NCBI RefSeq assembly: GCF_900167005.1 | Contig: NZ_FUXW01000017.1 | Coordinates: forward strand, 1 to 45,996 | Length of the DNA: 45,996 nucleotides | Reading direction: 5' to 3' | From: Butyricicoccus pullicaecorum DSM 23266 | Lineage (GTDB): Bacteria > Bacillota > Clostridia > Oscillospirales > Butyricicoccaceae | In this document: positions 8,319-16,122 of the stretch, piece after piece | Layout of the letters: each line of letters starts with the position of its first letter | Position numbering within the stretch: the stretch's first letter is position 1 | Translations under genes and position numbers: made by a program | Notes under the pieces: model-generated | Told to the model about the DNA's origin: nothing | Seen by the model: only the letters and a program-made list of their open reading frames with translations | The model's database searches: none

Positions 8319-9169
8319 GCGCGTGCACCTTCCGAGACCTTGCCCAACACGGCAAAGACGATCAGCATGACGATATTGACCACAACGATGGTCGAGCCGA
8401 CCGGTGTACCTGCGAGGATGGACGTCAAAATCCCCAGCACCGCGCAGATGACCGAGATGACCGCCGCACACAGCATGACCGCCTTGAAGCTGCGAAAAAC
8501 ACGCATTGCCGACACCGCCGGGAAGATGACCAGCGCGGAGATCAGCAGCGAGCCCACCAGATTCATGGCCAGCACGATGATGACCGCGGTCAGCACGGCG
8601 AGAAACAGGTTGTACGCCTCCACCTTCATGCCGGTCGCCTTGGCGAAGGTCTCGTCGAAGGTCACGGCGAAGATCTTGTGGTACAGCACGATGAAGGCGA
8701 CGACAACGATGATGGACAGGATGACACATGCCCAAACATCGTACGCCGACAGGGTCAAAATCGAGGTCGAGCCGAACAGCGTGCTGCATACATCGCCCGA
8801 AATATTGGCCGAAGTAGAAAACAGGTTCATAATCAGGTAGCCGATGGCCAGCGAGCCGACCGAGATCATGGCCAGCGCTGCATCGCCCTTGATTTTGGCG
8901 TTCTGTCCGCCGCGCAGCAGCAACACCGCGCACAAAATGGTCACGAGCAGCACGAGCGGCATGTTATTGGTCAGGTTCATCACGGCCGCGACCGCCATCG
9001 CGCCAAACGCGATGTGCGACAGGCCATCCCCGATGTAGGAAAAGCGCTTGAGTACCAGAATCACACCGAGCAGCGAGGAACACAGCGCGATGAGTACACC
9101 GGCAATCAGGGCGTAACGGACAAAGGGATACTGCCAGTACTGGCCGAGTTTTTGCACGATCTCATACAT
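8315..9169 (-). CDS. znuB: Zinc ABC transporter permease ZnuB
   Basis: Membrane permease of about 284 aa of the ABC-3 metal family. There are about eight hydrophobic helices and typical motifs SLLGVILVLKRFSYIGDGLSHIAFGAMA near the start and NLVGSLLISALVIFPAVSAM later. The ATG at 9169 follows GGAGG; the longer frame to 9286 is not used. It overlaps znuC by eight bases and the lipoprotein gene by four. With ZnuA and ZnuC it imports zinc; manganese transporters share the fold, but the Zur-like regulator and His-rich ZnuA favour zinc. Confidence 0.93.
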   Translation of the reverse strand: MYEIVQKLGQYWQYPFVRYALIAGVLIALCSSLLGVILVLKRFSYIGDGLSHIAFGAMAVAAVMNLTNNMPLVLLVTILCAVLLLRGGQNAKIKGDAALAMISVGSLAIGYLIMNLFSTSANISGDVCSTLFGSTSILTLSAYDVWACVILSIIVVVAFIVLYHKIFAVTFDETFAKATGMKVEAYNLFLAVLTAVIIVLAMNLVGSLLISALVIFPAVSAMRVFRSFKAVMLCAAVISVICAVLGILTSILAGTPVGSTIVVVNIVMLIVFAVLGKVSEGARA

Positions 9170-9863
9170 GGGTGTTGTCTCCTCCCTCCTGTGCGATGTG
9201 GTGCAGATACTGCGCCTTGGTGCCGAAAAAGGTGGTCTCTCCGATGTGCAGGACGTGGCTTGCGGCCTTGACCGCCGCGCCGACATCGTGCGAGATCATT
9301 AAAATGGTGATGCCGTCCTCGCGGTTGAGCTGTTCGATCAGGCGGTACATCTCGGCGGTCGCCGCCGGGTCCAGACCGGACACCGGCTCGTCGAGCAGCA
9401 GCATTTTCTGCGTGGCGCACAGGGCGCGTGCCAACAGGACGCGCTGCTGCTGACCGCCGGACAGTTCACGGTAGCAGCGTCCGGCCAGGTCGTCAATGCG
9501 CATTTTACACATCGCCTCCTGTGCCATCTGCTTTTCTGTTCTGGTGTAAAACGGCCGCAGGCCGCACCGGCTCTGACAGCCCGAGCGCACGATCTCACGC
9601 ACCGATGCCGGGAAATCCTTCTGCACCTCGGTCTGCTGAGGCAGATAGCCGATCTCGGTCGGTTTGAGCCCCTCACCCATGAGAATCTTTCCGCTGATGG
9701 GAGACTGCAAGCCGAGAATCGTCTTCATAAGAGTTGTTTTGCCGGAGCCGTTTTCACCGACGATGCACAGATAGTCGCCGCGCTCGACCGCGAACGACAC
9801 ATCCTCCCGCACCTTTTTGCCGTCATACCCGACGGTCAGATTTTCACAAGTAAGCTGGGGCAT
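9162..9863 (-). CDS. znuC: Zinc ABC transporter ATP-binding protein ZnuC
   Basis: ATPase of 233 aa. Walker A GENGSGKTT, Q-loop LPQQTE, signature LSGGQQQRVLLARAL, Walker B MLLLDEPVSGLDP and switch His in MISHDVGAA are all intact. The start ATG at 9863 has AAGGAGAG upstream. It lies 12 bases after the znuA stop and overlaps znuB. The layout and length match metal-type (MntB/ZnuC) ATPases that energise ABC-3 permeases. Confidence 0.94.
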   Translation of the reverse strand: MPQLTCENLTVGYDGKKVREDVSFAVERGDYLCIVGENGSGKTTLMKTILGLQSPISGKILMGEGLKPTEIGYLPQQTEVQKDFPASVREIVRSGCQSRCGLRPFYTRTEKQMAQEAMCKMRIDDLAGRCYRELSGGQQQRVLLARALCATQKMLLLDEPVSGLDPAATAEMYRLIEQLNREDGITILMISHDVGAAVKAASHVLHIGETTFFGTKAQYLHHIAQEGGDNTHV

Positions 9864-9875
9864 TTGGTTCTCTCC

Positions 9876-10937
9876 TTACTGCAGTGCCTGCGTCAGCACT
9901 TCCAGATTGTGTTCCATGATGGACAGGTAGGTCGCGCCCTCGGCAACATCCTTGGACGTGACCGACTGCATGGAATTCATCGACAGTACCTGCTGGTTTT
10001 TGCCGGTCGTGTTGGCGACAACAGTCTCGGCGATCTTATGGTTGGGATTTTCAATGGTCAGCACGTGGCCAAGTCCCAGCGCATCGGTCTTTTCCGCCAG
10101 AAAACGGATGGTCTCAAAGCTGGCCTCGGTCTCTGCCGAACAGCCCACAAAGGCCGCATAATAGTTCAGTCCATAGTCCTCGGTCAGGTAGCGGAACGGA
10201 AAGCGGTCGCCAAAGACCAGCGTCTTCTTATTCGCCGCGTCCACGGCTGCCTGATACTTGGCATCCAGCGCAGCCAGCTTGTCGATATACGCCATCTCGT
10301 TGTCAAGATAGGTCTGCTCGTGTTCGGGGTCGATCTCTCCGAGCTTTTCGGCGATCGCCTGACATACAGCCTGCGCATTTCTCAGCGACAGCCAAACGTG
10401 TTCGTCGGTCTCGGCTTCATGGTCGTGATCATGGTCATCCGCGTCGCTGTGTTCCTCGTCCGCATCGTGCGCATGATCGTCGTCATGGTCATGCTCTTCG
10501 CCTTCCTCGTGGTCATGGTCATGTTCGGTCTCCTGCATGCCTTCGACCACTTCCTCAAGCTTTACGCTGTCGCCCAGCGTGTCAATGAGGTTGATGACCT
10601 TGCGATCCGGGTTGGACGTGCTCGCCAGCGCACTCTCGACCCAGCCGTCCGACTCGCCGCCGACGTAGATAAACAGATCGCACTCGGCAATCTTGATCAG
10701 ATCGTCCGCCGTGGGCTGGTAGCTATGCAGATCGACACCGTTGTCGAGCAGCATGGTGACCTCCGCCCGCTCGCTCTGGTCGCCCAGGATCTCGCGTGTC
10801 CAGTCATACTCGGGGAAAATGGTCGTAACGATCTTGAGCTTGTTATCCTGGGCGGTCGGCTTCTCGCTCGTGCCGCATCCAGTGAACATACCTGCCGCGA
10901 CGAGCAGAGCCGTGGCGGCAGCAATGATTTTTTTCAT
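9876..10937 (-). CDS. znuA: Zinc-binding lipoprotein ZnuA
   Basis: Cluster A-I metal-binding protein of 353 aa, exported and lipid-anchored (lipobox MFTGC). The core begins KLKIVTTIFPEYDWTREILG. Between the first and second metal ligands there is a long His/Asp/Glu-rich loop (EHDHDHEEGEEHDHDDDHAH and onward, about residues 133-178) typical of zinc-specific ZnuA. Ligand histidines are expected in NGVDLHSYQPT and TDEHVWLS, and the final part has GKNQQVLSMNSMQSV. The start at 10937 begins a clean signal peptide; the frame open to 11051 has no ribosome site. The 124-base gap upstream has a GGTAT-AAAA-ATACC inverted repeat (10979-10992) and no convincing promoter. Confidence 0.95.
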   Translation of the reverse strand: MKKIIAAATALLVAAGMFTGCGTSEKPTAQDNKLKIVTTIFPEYDWTREILGDQSERAEVTMLLDNGVDLHSYQPTADDLIKIAECDLFIYVGGESDGWVESALASTSNPDRKVINLIDTLGDSVKLEEVVEGMQETEHDHDHEEGEEHDHDDDHAHDADEEHSDADDHDHDHEAETDEHVWLSLRNAQAVCQAIAEKLGEIDPEHEQTYLDNEMAYIDKLAALDAKYQAAVDAANKKTLVFGDRFPFRYLTEDYGLNYYAAFVGCSAETEASFETIRFLAEKTDALGLGHVLTIENPNHKIAETVVANTTGKNQQVLSMNSMQSVTSKDVAEGATYLSIMEHNLEVLTQALQ

Positions 10938-11061
10938 ACCAGTAAAACCTCCAAAATTATGGTAAAAAGGGAAAAATGGGTATAAAAATACCAGGGTAAC
11001 GGCAGCACCGCAAAAGCCTACCCCAAATGAGCAGACTTTACCCCTATACACATCCCCGTAT

Positions 11062-11358
11062 TTAATTGGATAGTTTTACCTTCAGTGAGACCAGTGTACA
11101 CGAGGCAAACAGCCTCGCCGCGCATAGCAGTCCGCCATACAGGACATAGATCACGGCAGCGGCAGCCGCGGCTGCGCTTCCGGTCAATGCCGCCTGCTTG
11201 AGCGTCTGCTGACAGCTTGCAATGTGATAACAGATCTGGCAGTCTGGGCCCGTACAGTCATGGTCTGCCTGCACGGCAATGTAGACCGCCGAGGACAGCA
11301 TGACAATGGCCACTGCCAAAACCAGCAGTGCCGCAAACAGTCTCTTATACTTTTTCAT
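11062..11358 (-). CDS. Small Cys-rich membrane protein of the zinc operon
   Basis: Protein of 98 aa with two membrane helices (about residues 8-29 and 57-83). Between them is an exposed, metal-ligand-like segment AVQADHDCTGPDCQICYHIASC. The ATG at 11358 follows GAGGGGACAGCC. Small proteins of this pattern are recurrent neighbours of zinc-uptake and Fur genes in Clostridia, but their role is not known to me. The C-x4-C-x2-C cluster with adjacent His suggests zinc binding at the membrane surface. It lies 20 bases downstream of zur and is surely co-transcribed. Confidence 0.82.
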   Translation of the reverse strand: MKKYKRLFAALLVLAVAIVMLSSAVYIAVQADHDCTGPDCQICYHIASCQQTLKQAALTGSAAAAAAAVIYVLYGGLLCAARLFASCTLVSLKVKLSN

Positions 11359-11378
11359 GGCTGTCCCCTCCTGTTCGT

Positions 11379-11774
11379 TCAATCTTTCTTGCACCGGCTG
11401 CAAACACCGCGAATCACGGTGTCCGCCGGGATAATGGTAAAGCCGGCATACTCCTCAAAGTGGCGCATCATCTTTTGCGCCAGCTGGTCTTCCAGATGCA
11501 CGGTTCGGCCGCACACGGTGCAGCACAGATGCAGCCGTCCCCGGCAGCAATCGGCGACGACATACTGGTACAGGGTCGTACGCGAGCCGTTCTGCGTGTG
11601 CTTGCGCACCTTGCCCTCGCGCTCGAGGTCGGCCAGATTGCGGTAGACCGCACTAATGCTGACCTGCTGTGCGCGCAGGCCGTCAGCGATCTGGCTGGCT
11701 GACAACAGCTCGTGGCCGTGTGCATTCAAAAAGGCGAGCAGCGCCTCGCGCTGCCTGGTACTGTATCGCGGCAA
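11379..11774 (-). CDS. zur: Fur-family regulator, probably zinc-responsive Zur
   Basis: Regulator of 131 aa from a TTG start. It has an N-terminal winged helix (LLSASQIADGLRAQQVSISAVYRNLADLEREGKV) and a C-terminal sensor and dimer domain with the structural zinc pairs C-x2-C (LCCTVCGR and VCSRCKKD). TTG at 11774 is preferred because GGGGTGA lies just upstream and the protein begins at the usual Fur position. The in-frame ATG at 11843 lies inside the -35 box, so it cannot be the start. It is the first gene of the zinc-uptake operon, with a palindrome next to its own -10 box, so autoregulation in response to zinc is likely. Confidence 0.9.
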   Translation of the reverse strand: MPRYSTRQREALLAFLNAHGHELLSASQIADGLRAQQVSISAVYRNLADLEREGKVRKHTQNGSRTTLYQYVVADCCRGRLHLCCTVCGRTVHLEDQLAQKMMRHFEEYAGFTIIPADTVIRGVCSRCKKD

Positions 11775-11791
11775 GATTTCACCCCATCTCG

Positions 11792-11814
11792 AATTTGCGA
11801 CAGTTTCGCAAATT
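11792..11814 (-). promoter_or_regulatory. Probable Zur operator
   Basis: AATTTGCGA (11792-11800) and TCGCAAATT (11806-11814) form a perfect 9-bp inverted repeat with a 5-bp centre. It abuts the -10 box and covers the transcription start of the zur operon. Confidence 0.78.
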
Positions 11815-11843
11815 ATTATACCGGCAGCAAAGAAAGTTGTCAA
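11815..11843 (-). promoter_or_regulatory. Promoter of the zur-znu operon
   Basis: Minus strand: TTGACA (11843-11838), 17 bp, TATAAT (11820-11815), a full consensus. It is divergent from the marR promoter. Confidence 0.9.
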
Positions 11844-11905
11844 TGGCTAACTCAGATTTCCACAAAAACCCATGTGCTTCCCCTGTCCCTAAAACCGTCC
11901 CTCGC

Positions 11906-11934
11906 TTGACAAACCATACCAAAGCTTCTATACT
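11906..11934 (+). promoter_or_regulatory. marR promoter
   Basis: TTGACA (11906-11911), 17 bp, TATACT (11929-11934). The last base of the -10 box is the first base of the operator palindrome. Confidence 0.88.
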
Positions 11935-11951
11935 AGGTAATAGGTTACCTA
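11934..11951 (+). promoter_or_regulatory. MarR operator 1
   Basis: TAGGTAA-TAGG-TTACCTA, an 18-bp palindrome at the marR transcription start. It shares the pattern TAnGTAA-N4-TTACnTA with the site before the MATE gene. Confidence 0.75.
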
Positions 11952-11969
11952 TTTGTGAGAAATGGAGTG

Positions 11970-12416
11970 ATGTCGGGCATGATGCCTTTCGGCCTGAAAA
12001 TTGCAATCATCAATCGGGCATTCCGCAAAAAAATGGATGAAAAAGCCTCCTCGATGGGTTTGACATCGGTGCAGCTTCGCGTATTGGGCTCGATCAGCCG
12101 TCTGGAAGCCGCAGGACAAACCGAAATCCACCAGATCGATCTGGAACGCATTGAGCACGTGACCCACCCGGCCATGACCAAACTACTGCAGCGATTGGAG
12201 AGCAAGGGATTTGTCCGCTGTGTCCCCAGCAGCAAAGACCGCAGGTACAAAAAAATCACCTGCACCGACCAATCGGCCGGTATTCACGAGGTCATTCTCG
12301 CGCACGATGCCGAGGTCCTGTCCGAGCTGTGTGCAAATTTCACCGAGGAACAAAAAGAGATGCTGACACAGACCATCGGCATGATTTTGAACAATATCGA
12401 CCTGGAATCCTCGTAA
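11970..12416 (+). CDS. MarR-family transcriptional regulator
   Basis: Winged-helix regulator of about 148 aa. The DNA-binding part reads LTSVQLRVLGSISRLEAAGQTEIHQIDLERIEHVTHPAMTKLLQRLESKGFVRCVPSSKDRRYKKI, with the MarR wing signature SSKDRRYKKI. The exact start is unsure: ATG at 11970 or 11979 fits a weak GGAG, and a GTG at 11955 also exists. It sits behind its own promoter and operator and directly upstream of a MATE exporter, so it most likely represses itself and the exporter and is released by a toxic ligand. Confidence 0.9.
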   Translation: MSGMMPFGLKIAIINRAFRKKMDEKASSMGLTSVQLRVLGSISRLEAAGQTEIHQIDLERIEHVTHPAMTKLLQRLESKGFVRCVPSSKDRRYKKITCTDQSAGIHEVILAHDAEVLSELCANFTEEQKEMLTQTIGMILNNIDLESS

Positions 12417-12445
12417 AATCACCCGATTATCGATATTTTTGACCC

Positions 12446-12492
12446 CAGACTGTGGGCCAAACATGTTCTGTAGGCTCGCAGTCTGATTTTTT
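12446..12492 (+). terminator. Terminator or attenuator between marR and the MATE gene
   Basis: CAGACTG (12446-12452) and CAGTCTG (12479-12485) enclose a secondary GGCC/GGCT pairing, followed by ATTTTTT. No clear promoter follows, so part of the marR transcript may read through to the exporter. Confidence 0.72.
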
Positions 12493-12499
12493 AAGCAAA

Positions 12500-12517
12500 T
12501 ACGTAACCAGTTACTTA
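12500..12517 (+). promoter_or_regulatory. MarR operator 2
   Basis: TACGTAA-CCAG-TTACTTA, the same TAnGTAA-N4-TTACnTA pattern as operator 1, 35 bases before the MATE start. The repeat of this spaced motif at both ends of marR is the best evidence for the target site. Confidence 0.72.
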
Positions 12518-12551
12518 ATATGCAATCATACGAAAAGGAGAGTCTTTACAA

Positions 12552-13925
12552 ATGGAACACGCTTCGCATCAGGACAAAAGTGCGTTTGCAACCGAACCGG
12601 TGGGTCGGCTGATTGCCAAATTCGCCATCCCCTGTGTCATTTCGCTGGTGGTAAACGCACTCTACAACATCGTCGACCAGATTTTTATTGGCTGGGGTGT
12701 CGGATATCTGGGCAACGGTGCGACAAACGTCGTCTTCCCCATCACCATCATTGCCCTCGCGCTTGCCGTACTCATCGGTGACGGCGGTGCTGCTTACCTG
12801 AGCCTGAAACTGGGCGAAGGTGATCTGGACAGCGTCAAAAAGGGTGTGGGAAATGCAGCCGTCATGATTACCATTGCCGGTATCGCCATGCTGGTCATCA
12901 CCATCGTCTTTATGAACCCCATCCTGACCCTGTTCGGTGCAACCGACGTGCTGCGTCCGGCCGCGCTGGAGTACGGCTATGTCATTGCCATCGGTCTGCC
13001 CTTCACCATGATCTCGACCGCACTCAACGCCATGATTCGTGCGGACGGCAGCCCGAAATTCGCCATGGTCTCCATGCTGCTCGGCGCCATCATCAACACC
13101 GTCTTTGACCCCATCTTCATCTTTATCTTTGATATGGGTGTGCGCGGCGCGGCCATCGCGACCATTCTGGGTCAGATTATCTCCTTTCTCGTCTCCATCT
13201 TCTACCTTCCCCGCTTCAAGACCTTCCACTTCGACCGCTCGGCGCTGCGTCTGCACAAGCGCGTCTGTCTGAGCGTCCTCAGTCTGGGTGTCAGCAGCTT
13301 CATCACCCAGATTGCAATTACCATCGTGATGGCACTCTTCAACAACCTGCTCGCCGTCTACGGTGCGGCTTCGGTTTACGGCTCCGAGATTCCGCTGACC
13401 GCCATGGGCATCGTCATGAAGGTCAACCAGATTATGCTGTCCATTCTGGTCGGCATCGCAATCGGTGCGCAGCCGGTCATCGGCTTCAACTACGGCTGCA
13501 AAAACTTCCACCGCGTCAAACGCGCCTTTGAAGTCGCCATTGCTGCTGCCGAGATTATCGCCATCATCGCCTTCTTTATCTTCCAGTTCGCACCGATGAG
13601 CGTGGTCTCGATCTTCGGTTCTGAGGAAGGTCTGTACAACGAATTTGCGGTCAAGTGCTTCCGCATCTTCCTCATGCTCTGCCCGCTCAACGGCTTCCAG
13701 ACCGTCGCCGCCATCTACTTGCAGGCAATCGGCAAGCCCATCAAGTCGGCCGTCGTCACGCTGTCCCGACAGATCGTGTTTCTCGTTCCGGTCGCCCTGC
13801 TGCCCAAGGCGATGGGTGTTGTCGGTGTACTCTGGGCCGGTCCGACCGCCGATGCCCTGGCCTTCATCCTCGCGCTGGCTATGATCGTCTATGAAATGAA
13901 AAAACTCAAAAAAATGGCCGCTTGA
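12552..13925 (+). CDS. MATE-family multidrug/cation exporter
   Basis: Inner-membrane protein of 457 aa with twelve predicted helices in two six-helix bundles, coupling efflux of organic cations or drugs to Na+ or H+. Typical elements are VGRLIAKFAIPCVISLVVNALYNIVDQIFIG at the start, LNAMIRADGSPKFAMVSMLLGAIINTVFDPIFIF in the first half and QPVIGFNYGCKNFHRVKRAFE in the second. The ATG follows AAGGAGAG. The MarR operator just upstream suggests induction by a substrate. The true substrate is unknown; the NorM/DinF-type subfamily is broad. Confidence 0.94.
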   Translation: MEHASHQDKSAFATEPVGRLIAKFAIPCVISLVVNALYNIVDQIFIGWGVGYLGNGATNVVFPITIIALALAVLIGDGGAAYLSLKLGEGDLDSVKKGVGNAAVMITIAGIAMLVITIVFMNPILTLFGATDVLRPAALEYGYVIAIGLPFTMISTALNAMIRADGSPKFAMVSMLLGAIINTVFDPIFIFIFDMGVRGAAIATILGQIISFLVSIFYLPRFKTFHFDRSALRLHKRVCLSVLSLGVSSFITQIAITIVMALFNNLLAVYGAASVYGSEIPLTAMGIVMKVNQIMLSILVGIAIGAQPVIGFNYGCKNFHRVKRAFEVAIAAAEIIAIIAFFIFQFAPMSVVSIFGSEEGLYNEFAVKCFRIFLMLCPLNGFQTVAAIYLQAIGKPIKSAVVTLSRQIVFLVPVALLPKAMGVVGVLWAGPTADALAFILALAMIVYEMKKLKKMAA

Positions 13926-13960
13926 TTGCTGCAAGCAACCGGAAAAGGAGTGTGTTTGAT

Positions 13961-14539
13961 ATGAAAAACCGAGTCATCACCATCAGCCGTGAATTTGGCA
14001 GCGGTGGCCGAACGATCGGCAAAAAGACCGCGGAAAAATTGGGCATTCCCTGCTACGACAACGAGCTCATTGGACAGATCGCTGCCCAGAGCGGCTTCAA
14101 CGAAAACTACATCAAGGATGCCGGTGAGTATGCGCCCGGCGGTCGTCTGTCCTCTGCGCTCTGGAACCGTGCTTTCGGTCCCACCAACGAGGATTATCTG
14201 TGGAAAATCCAGTACAAGATCATCACCGATCTAGCCGAAAAAGAACCCTGCGTCATCGTTGGCCGCTGCGCCGACTACATCCTGCGCGACACCGCCGACT
14301 GTCTCAAAGTCTTTATCCATGCCGACATGAAATTCCGCGCCGAGCGCATCGTCAAGGTGTACGGCGAGCGCGAATCCTCGCCCGAACAGCGTCTGCGCGA
14401 CAAGGATAAGCGCCGTGCGGCCTACCATCGGTTCTATACCGATATGAAATGGGGACACGCGCAAAACTACGACATTACGCTCAACAGCGGCACGCTCGGC
14501 ATCGACCGCTGCGTAGACATCATCGCAAGTCTATACTGA
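13961..14539 (+). CDS. Cytidylate-kinase-like family protein
   Basis: Nucleotide-binding protein of 192 aa with a P-loop-like start (ITISREFGSGGRTIGKKTAEKLGIPCYDNELI), the pattern of the cytidylate-kinase-like family. It also has CVIVGRCADYILRD and a lid-like Arg-rich segment (RLRDKDKRRAAYHRFYTDMKWG). ATG at 13961 follows AAGGAG; the frame open to 13922 overlaps the exporter and is not needed. Many such proteins occur in Clostridia apart from the true Cmk; their substrates are not established. Tight linkage behind the MATE gene suggests shared regulation by MarR, possibly drug or metabolite modification. Confidence 0.85.
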   Translation: MKNRVITISREFGSGGRTIGKKTAEKLGIPCYDNELIGQIAAQSGFNENYIKDAGEYAPGGRLSSALWNRAFGPTNEDYLWKIQYKIITDLAEKEPCVIVGRCADYILRDTADCLKVFIHADMKFRAERIVKVYGERESSPEQRLRDKDKRRAAYHRFYTDMKWGHAQNYDITLNSGTLGIDRCVDIIASLY

Positions 14540-14552
14540 CTGTTTCCTCCTG

Positions 14553-14583
14553 CCCCGTCCGGGTCTTTTTCCGGACGGGGTTT
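14553..14583 (+). terminator. Terminator of the marR-MATE-kinase operon
   Basis: CCCCGTCCGG pairs with CCGGACGGGG across an 8-base loop and is followed by TTTGTC. It lies 14 bases after the kinase stop. Confidence 0.85.
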
Positions 14584-14640
14584 GTCTATATAAACACTTT
14601 TTTCATACAATTTTATCTCCCCCAATCCCATGCCAACTTA

Positions 14641-14669
14641 TTGACAAGCCCTGACCGGCGGGATATACT
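14641..14669 (+). promoter_or_regulatory. Promoter of the cobalt transport operon
   Basis: TTGACA (14641-14646), 17 bp, TATACT (14664-14669). Transcription would begin near 14676, just before the riboswitch. Confidence 0.88.
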
Positions 14670-14687
14670 TTGAAGTAGAATTGAATA

Positions 14688-14845
14688 TACAATGGTGCCT
14701 GCATATTGCAGGAGAATAGGAAAGCTGAGTGAAAATCTCACACGGTCCCGCCGCTGTAAGGGAAGAGCTGCATTTTATCATGTCACTGGGAAACTGGGAA
14801 GGCGAAATGCATCTGTGACGCCCAAGTCAGAAGACCTGCCTTGTA
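14688..14845 (+). ncRNA. Cobalamin (B12) riboswitch
   Basis: The leader shows the ordered conserved parts of a cobalamin aptamer: GGTGCCTGC...GCAGGAGAATAGG, CCGCCGCTGTAAGGGAAGAG, TCACTGGGAAACTGGGAAGG and the B12 box AAGTCAGAAGACCTGCC (14824-14840). It precedes cobalt-uptake genes, so adenosylcobalamin should shut the operon off. The short frame through this stretch is not a gene. Confidence 0.96.
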
Positions 14846-14955
14846 TATGCGATTTACACAGGTTACGAACGATGGCCATGTGTAAGAACAGGTTGGCTCA
14901 CAAGCGCTCAATTCTACCACGCTTGCGCGAATGAAACCTCTTGTTCTCCTGATGG

Positions 14956-14982
14956 CCTGTCAGTGATCTGACAGGTTTTTTT
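14956..14982 (+). terminator. Riboswitch-controlled terminator before cbiM
   Basis: CCTGTCA-GTGATC-TGACAGG followed by seven T lies between the aptamer and cbiM, as expected for the off-state expression platform. A second hairpin, GTACCG-TACG-CGGTAC (14983-14998), follows directly. Confidence 0.87.
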
Positions 14983-15033
14983 GTACCGTACGCGGTACGT
15001 GTCCAAGCCAGAAAGGAGCGAACAGAAAAAAAA

Positions 15034-15795
15034 ATGAGCAAATCCCACTTCACCCGCACAGAAAAACGCATGATCGCGCTTTCCGGTGCGCTTGCCCTCG
15101 CGGTCGGCATCGCACCGATCGGTCAGGCCATGCACATCATGGAAGGCTACCTGCCCGCCGCTTACTGCATCGGCTGGGGCATCTTATGTGTCCCCTTCCT
15201 GATCGCCGGTTTGCTGTCCATTCAGAAAACCCTGCGCGAGCGCAGAAACCTCATCACCCTGCTGGCCATGTCCGGCGCATTCATCTTTGTCATTTCTTCG
15301 CTGAAGATCCCCTCGGTCTCGGGCAGCTGCTCGCACATGACCGGCACCGGTCTGGGCGCCATCCTCTTCGGCCCCACCGCGGTCTCCATCCTCGGTCTGA
15401 TCGTCCTGCTCTTTCAGGCGCTGCTGCTCGCGCACGGCGGTCTGACGACGCTGGGCGCGAACACCTTCTCGATGGCCATTGCAGGCCCGTTCGTATCGTT
15501 CGGTGTGTACTCGCTGTGCAAAAAGTGCAATGTCAGCAAAAAGGTCAGCGTCTTTTTGGCCGCAGCCCTTGGTGATCTGTTCACCTACTGCATCACCGCC
15601 GGTCAGCTGGCGCTCGCGCACCACGCCGACACCACCATCCTCGGCGCATTCGGCAAGTTCCTGCTGGTCTTTGCACCGACCCAGCTTCCCCTCGCCATCA
15701 TCGAAGGTCTGGTCACCGTGCTGATCGTCATGGGTCTGGAATCGTACGCCGCGCCCGAACTGCGCGCCATCGGATATTTACGGGAGGCTGAGTGA
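15034..15795 (+). CDS. cbiM: Cobalt ECF transporter substrate-binding protein CbiM
   Basis: Membrane S-component, 253 aa, for Co2+ uptake. The signature MHIMEGYLP (residues 33-41) follows a hydrophobic N-terminal extension that is removed in this family, so that His lies at the mature N-terminus and binds metal. Further family motifs are [19 protein letters not shown] and [25 protein letters not shown] at 15034 follows AAAGGAG. First gene of cbiMNQO under the cobalamin riboswitch; nickel homologues exist, but the B12 control points to cobalt. Confidence 0.96.
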   Translation: MSKSHFTRTEKRMIALSGALALAVGIAPIGQAMHIMEGYLPAAYCIGWGILCVPFLIAGLLSIQKTLRERRNLITLLAMSGAFIFVISSLKIPSVSGSCSHMTGTGLGAILFGPTAVSILGLIVLLFQALLLAHGGLTTLGANTFSMAIAGPFVSFGVYSLCKKCNVSKKVSVFLAAALGDLFTYCITAGQLALAHHADTTILGAFGKFLLVFAPTQLPLAIIEGLVTVLIVMGLESYAAPELRAIGYLREAE

Positions 15796-15796
15796 T

Positions 15797-16099
15797 ATGA
15801 AAAAGAGTGTCATCGCCATCATTCTGGCCATCTGTCTGATTGCCCTGGTTCCGCTCTTCGTCCTCAAGGATGCGGAGTTCGGCGGCTCGGACGATGCGGG
15901 CAGTCAGGTTGTCGAACAGGTCAACTCCTCCTACGAGCCCTGGGCGACCCCCATCTTGGAAGCTGCCATCGGTCGCGAGCTGCCCGGAGAGGTCGAAAGC
16001 CTGTTTTTCTGCATTCAGACCGGCATCGGCGTGGGCGTGATCGCCTTCGTGATGGGCCGTCTGGTCGAGCGCAAAAAATGGATGAAACAGCAAAAATAA
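15797..16099 (+). CDS. cbiN: Cobalt transport protein CbiN
   Basis: Small accessory membrane subunit of 100 aa with two helices flanking an exposed loop. The loop motifs FGGSDDAGSQVVEQ and YEPWATPILE are diagnostic of CbiN, which inserts metal into CbiM. ATG at 15797 lies just after the cbiM stop with GGGAGG upstream. Its presence separates the CbiMNQO system from CbiM-only types. Confidence 0.95.
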   Translation: MKKSVIAIILAICLIALVPLFVLKDAEFGGSDDAGSQVVEQVNSSYEPWATPILEAAIGRELPGEVESLFFCIQTGIGVGVIAFVMGRLVERKKWMKQQK

Positions 16100-16122
16100 C
16101 CCTCCTATGAAAGGAAATTCGC

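Noticed and set aside
8319-8933. N-terminal extension of the zinc-operon lipoprotein frame
   Set aside because: It is out-of-frame translation of znuB; the lipoprotein signal peptide begins at 8318.
10938-11061. Separate promoter for znuA
   Set aside because: Only a weak TTGCGG-N17-TATTTT is seen; the gap more likely is transcribed from the zur promoter.
11775-11843. Longer zur start at an ATG
   Set aside because: The ATG overlaps the -35 box and the extra residues would be encoded by promoter and operator DNA.
12546-13934. 462-aa minus-strand frame
   Set aside because: Antisense of the MATE gene, rich in Asp/Gly/His typical of reverse-frame translation of membrane protein codons.
14692-14934. 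80-aa open frame after the cobalt promoter
   Set aside because: It runs through the cobalamin aptamer and has no ribosome site; the stretch is RNA structure.
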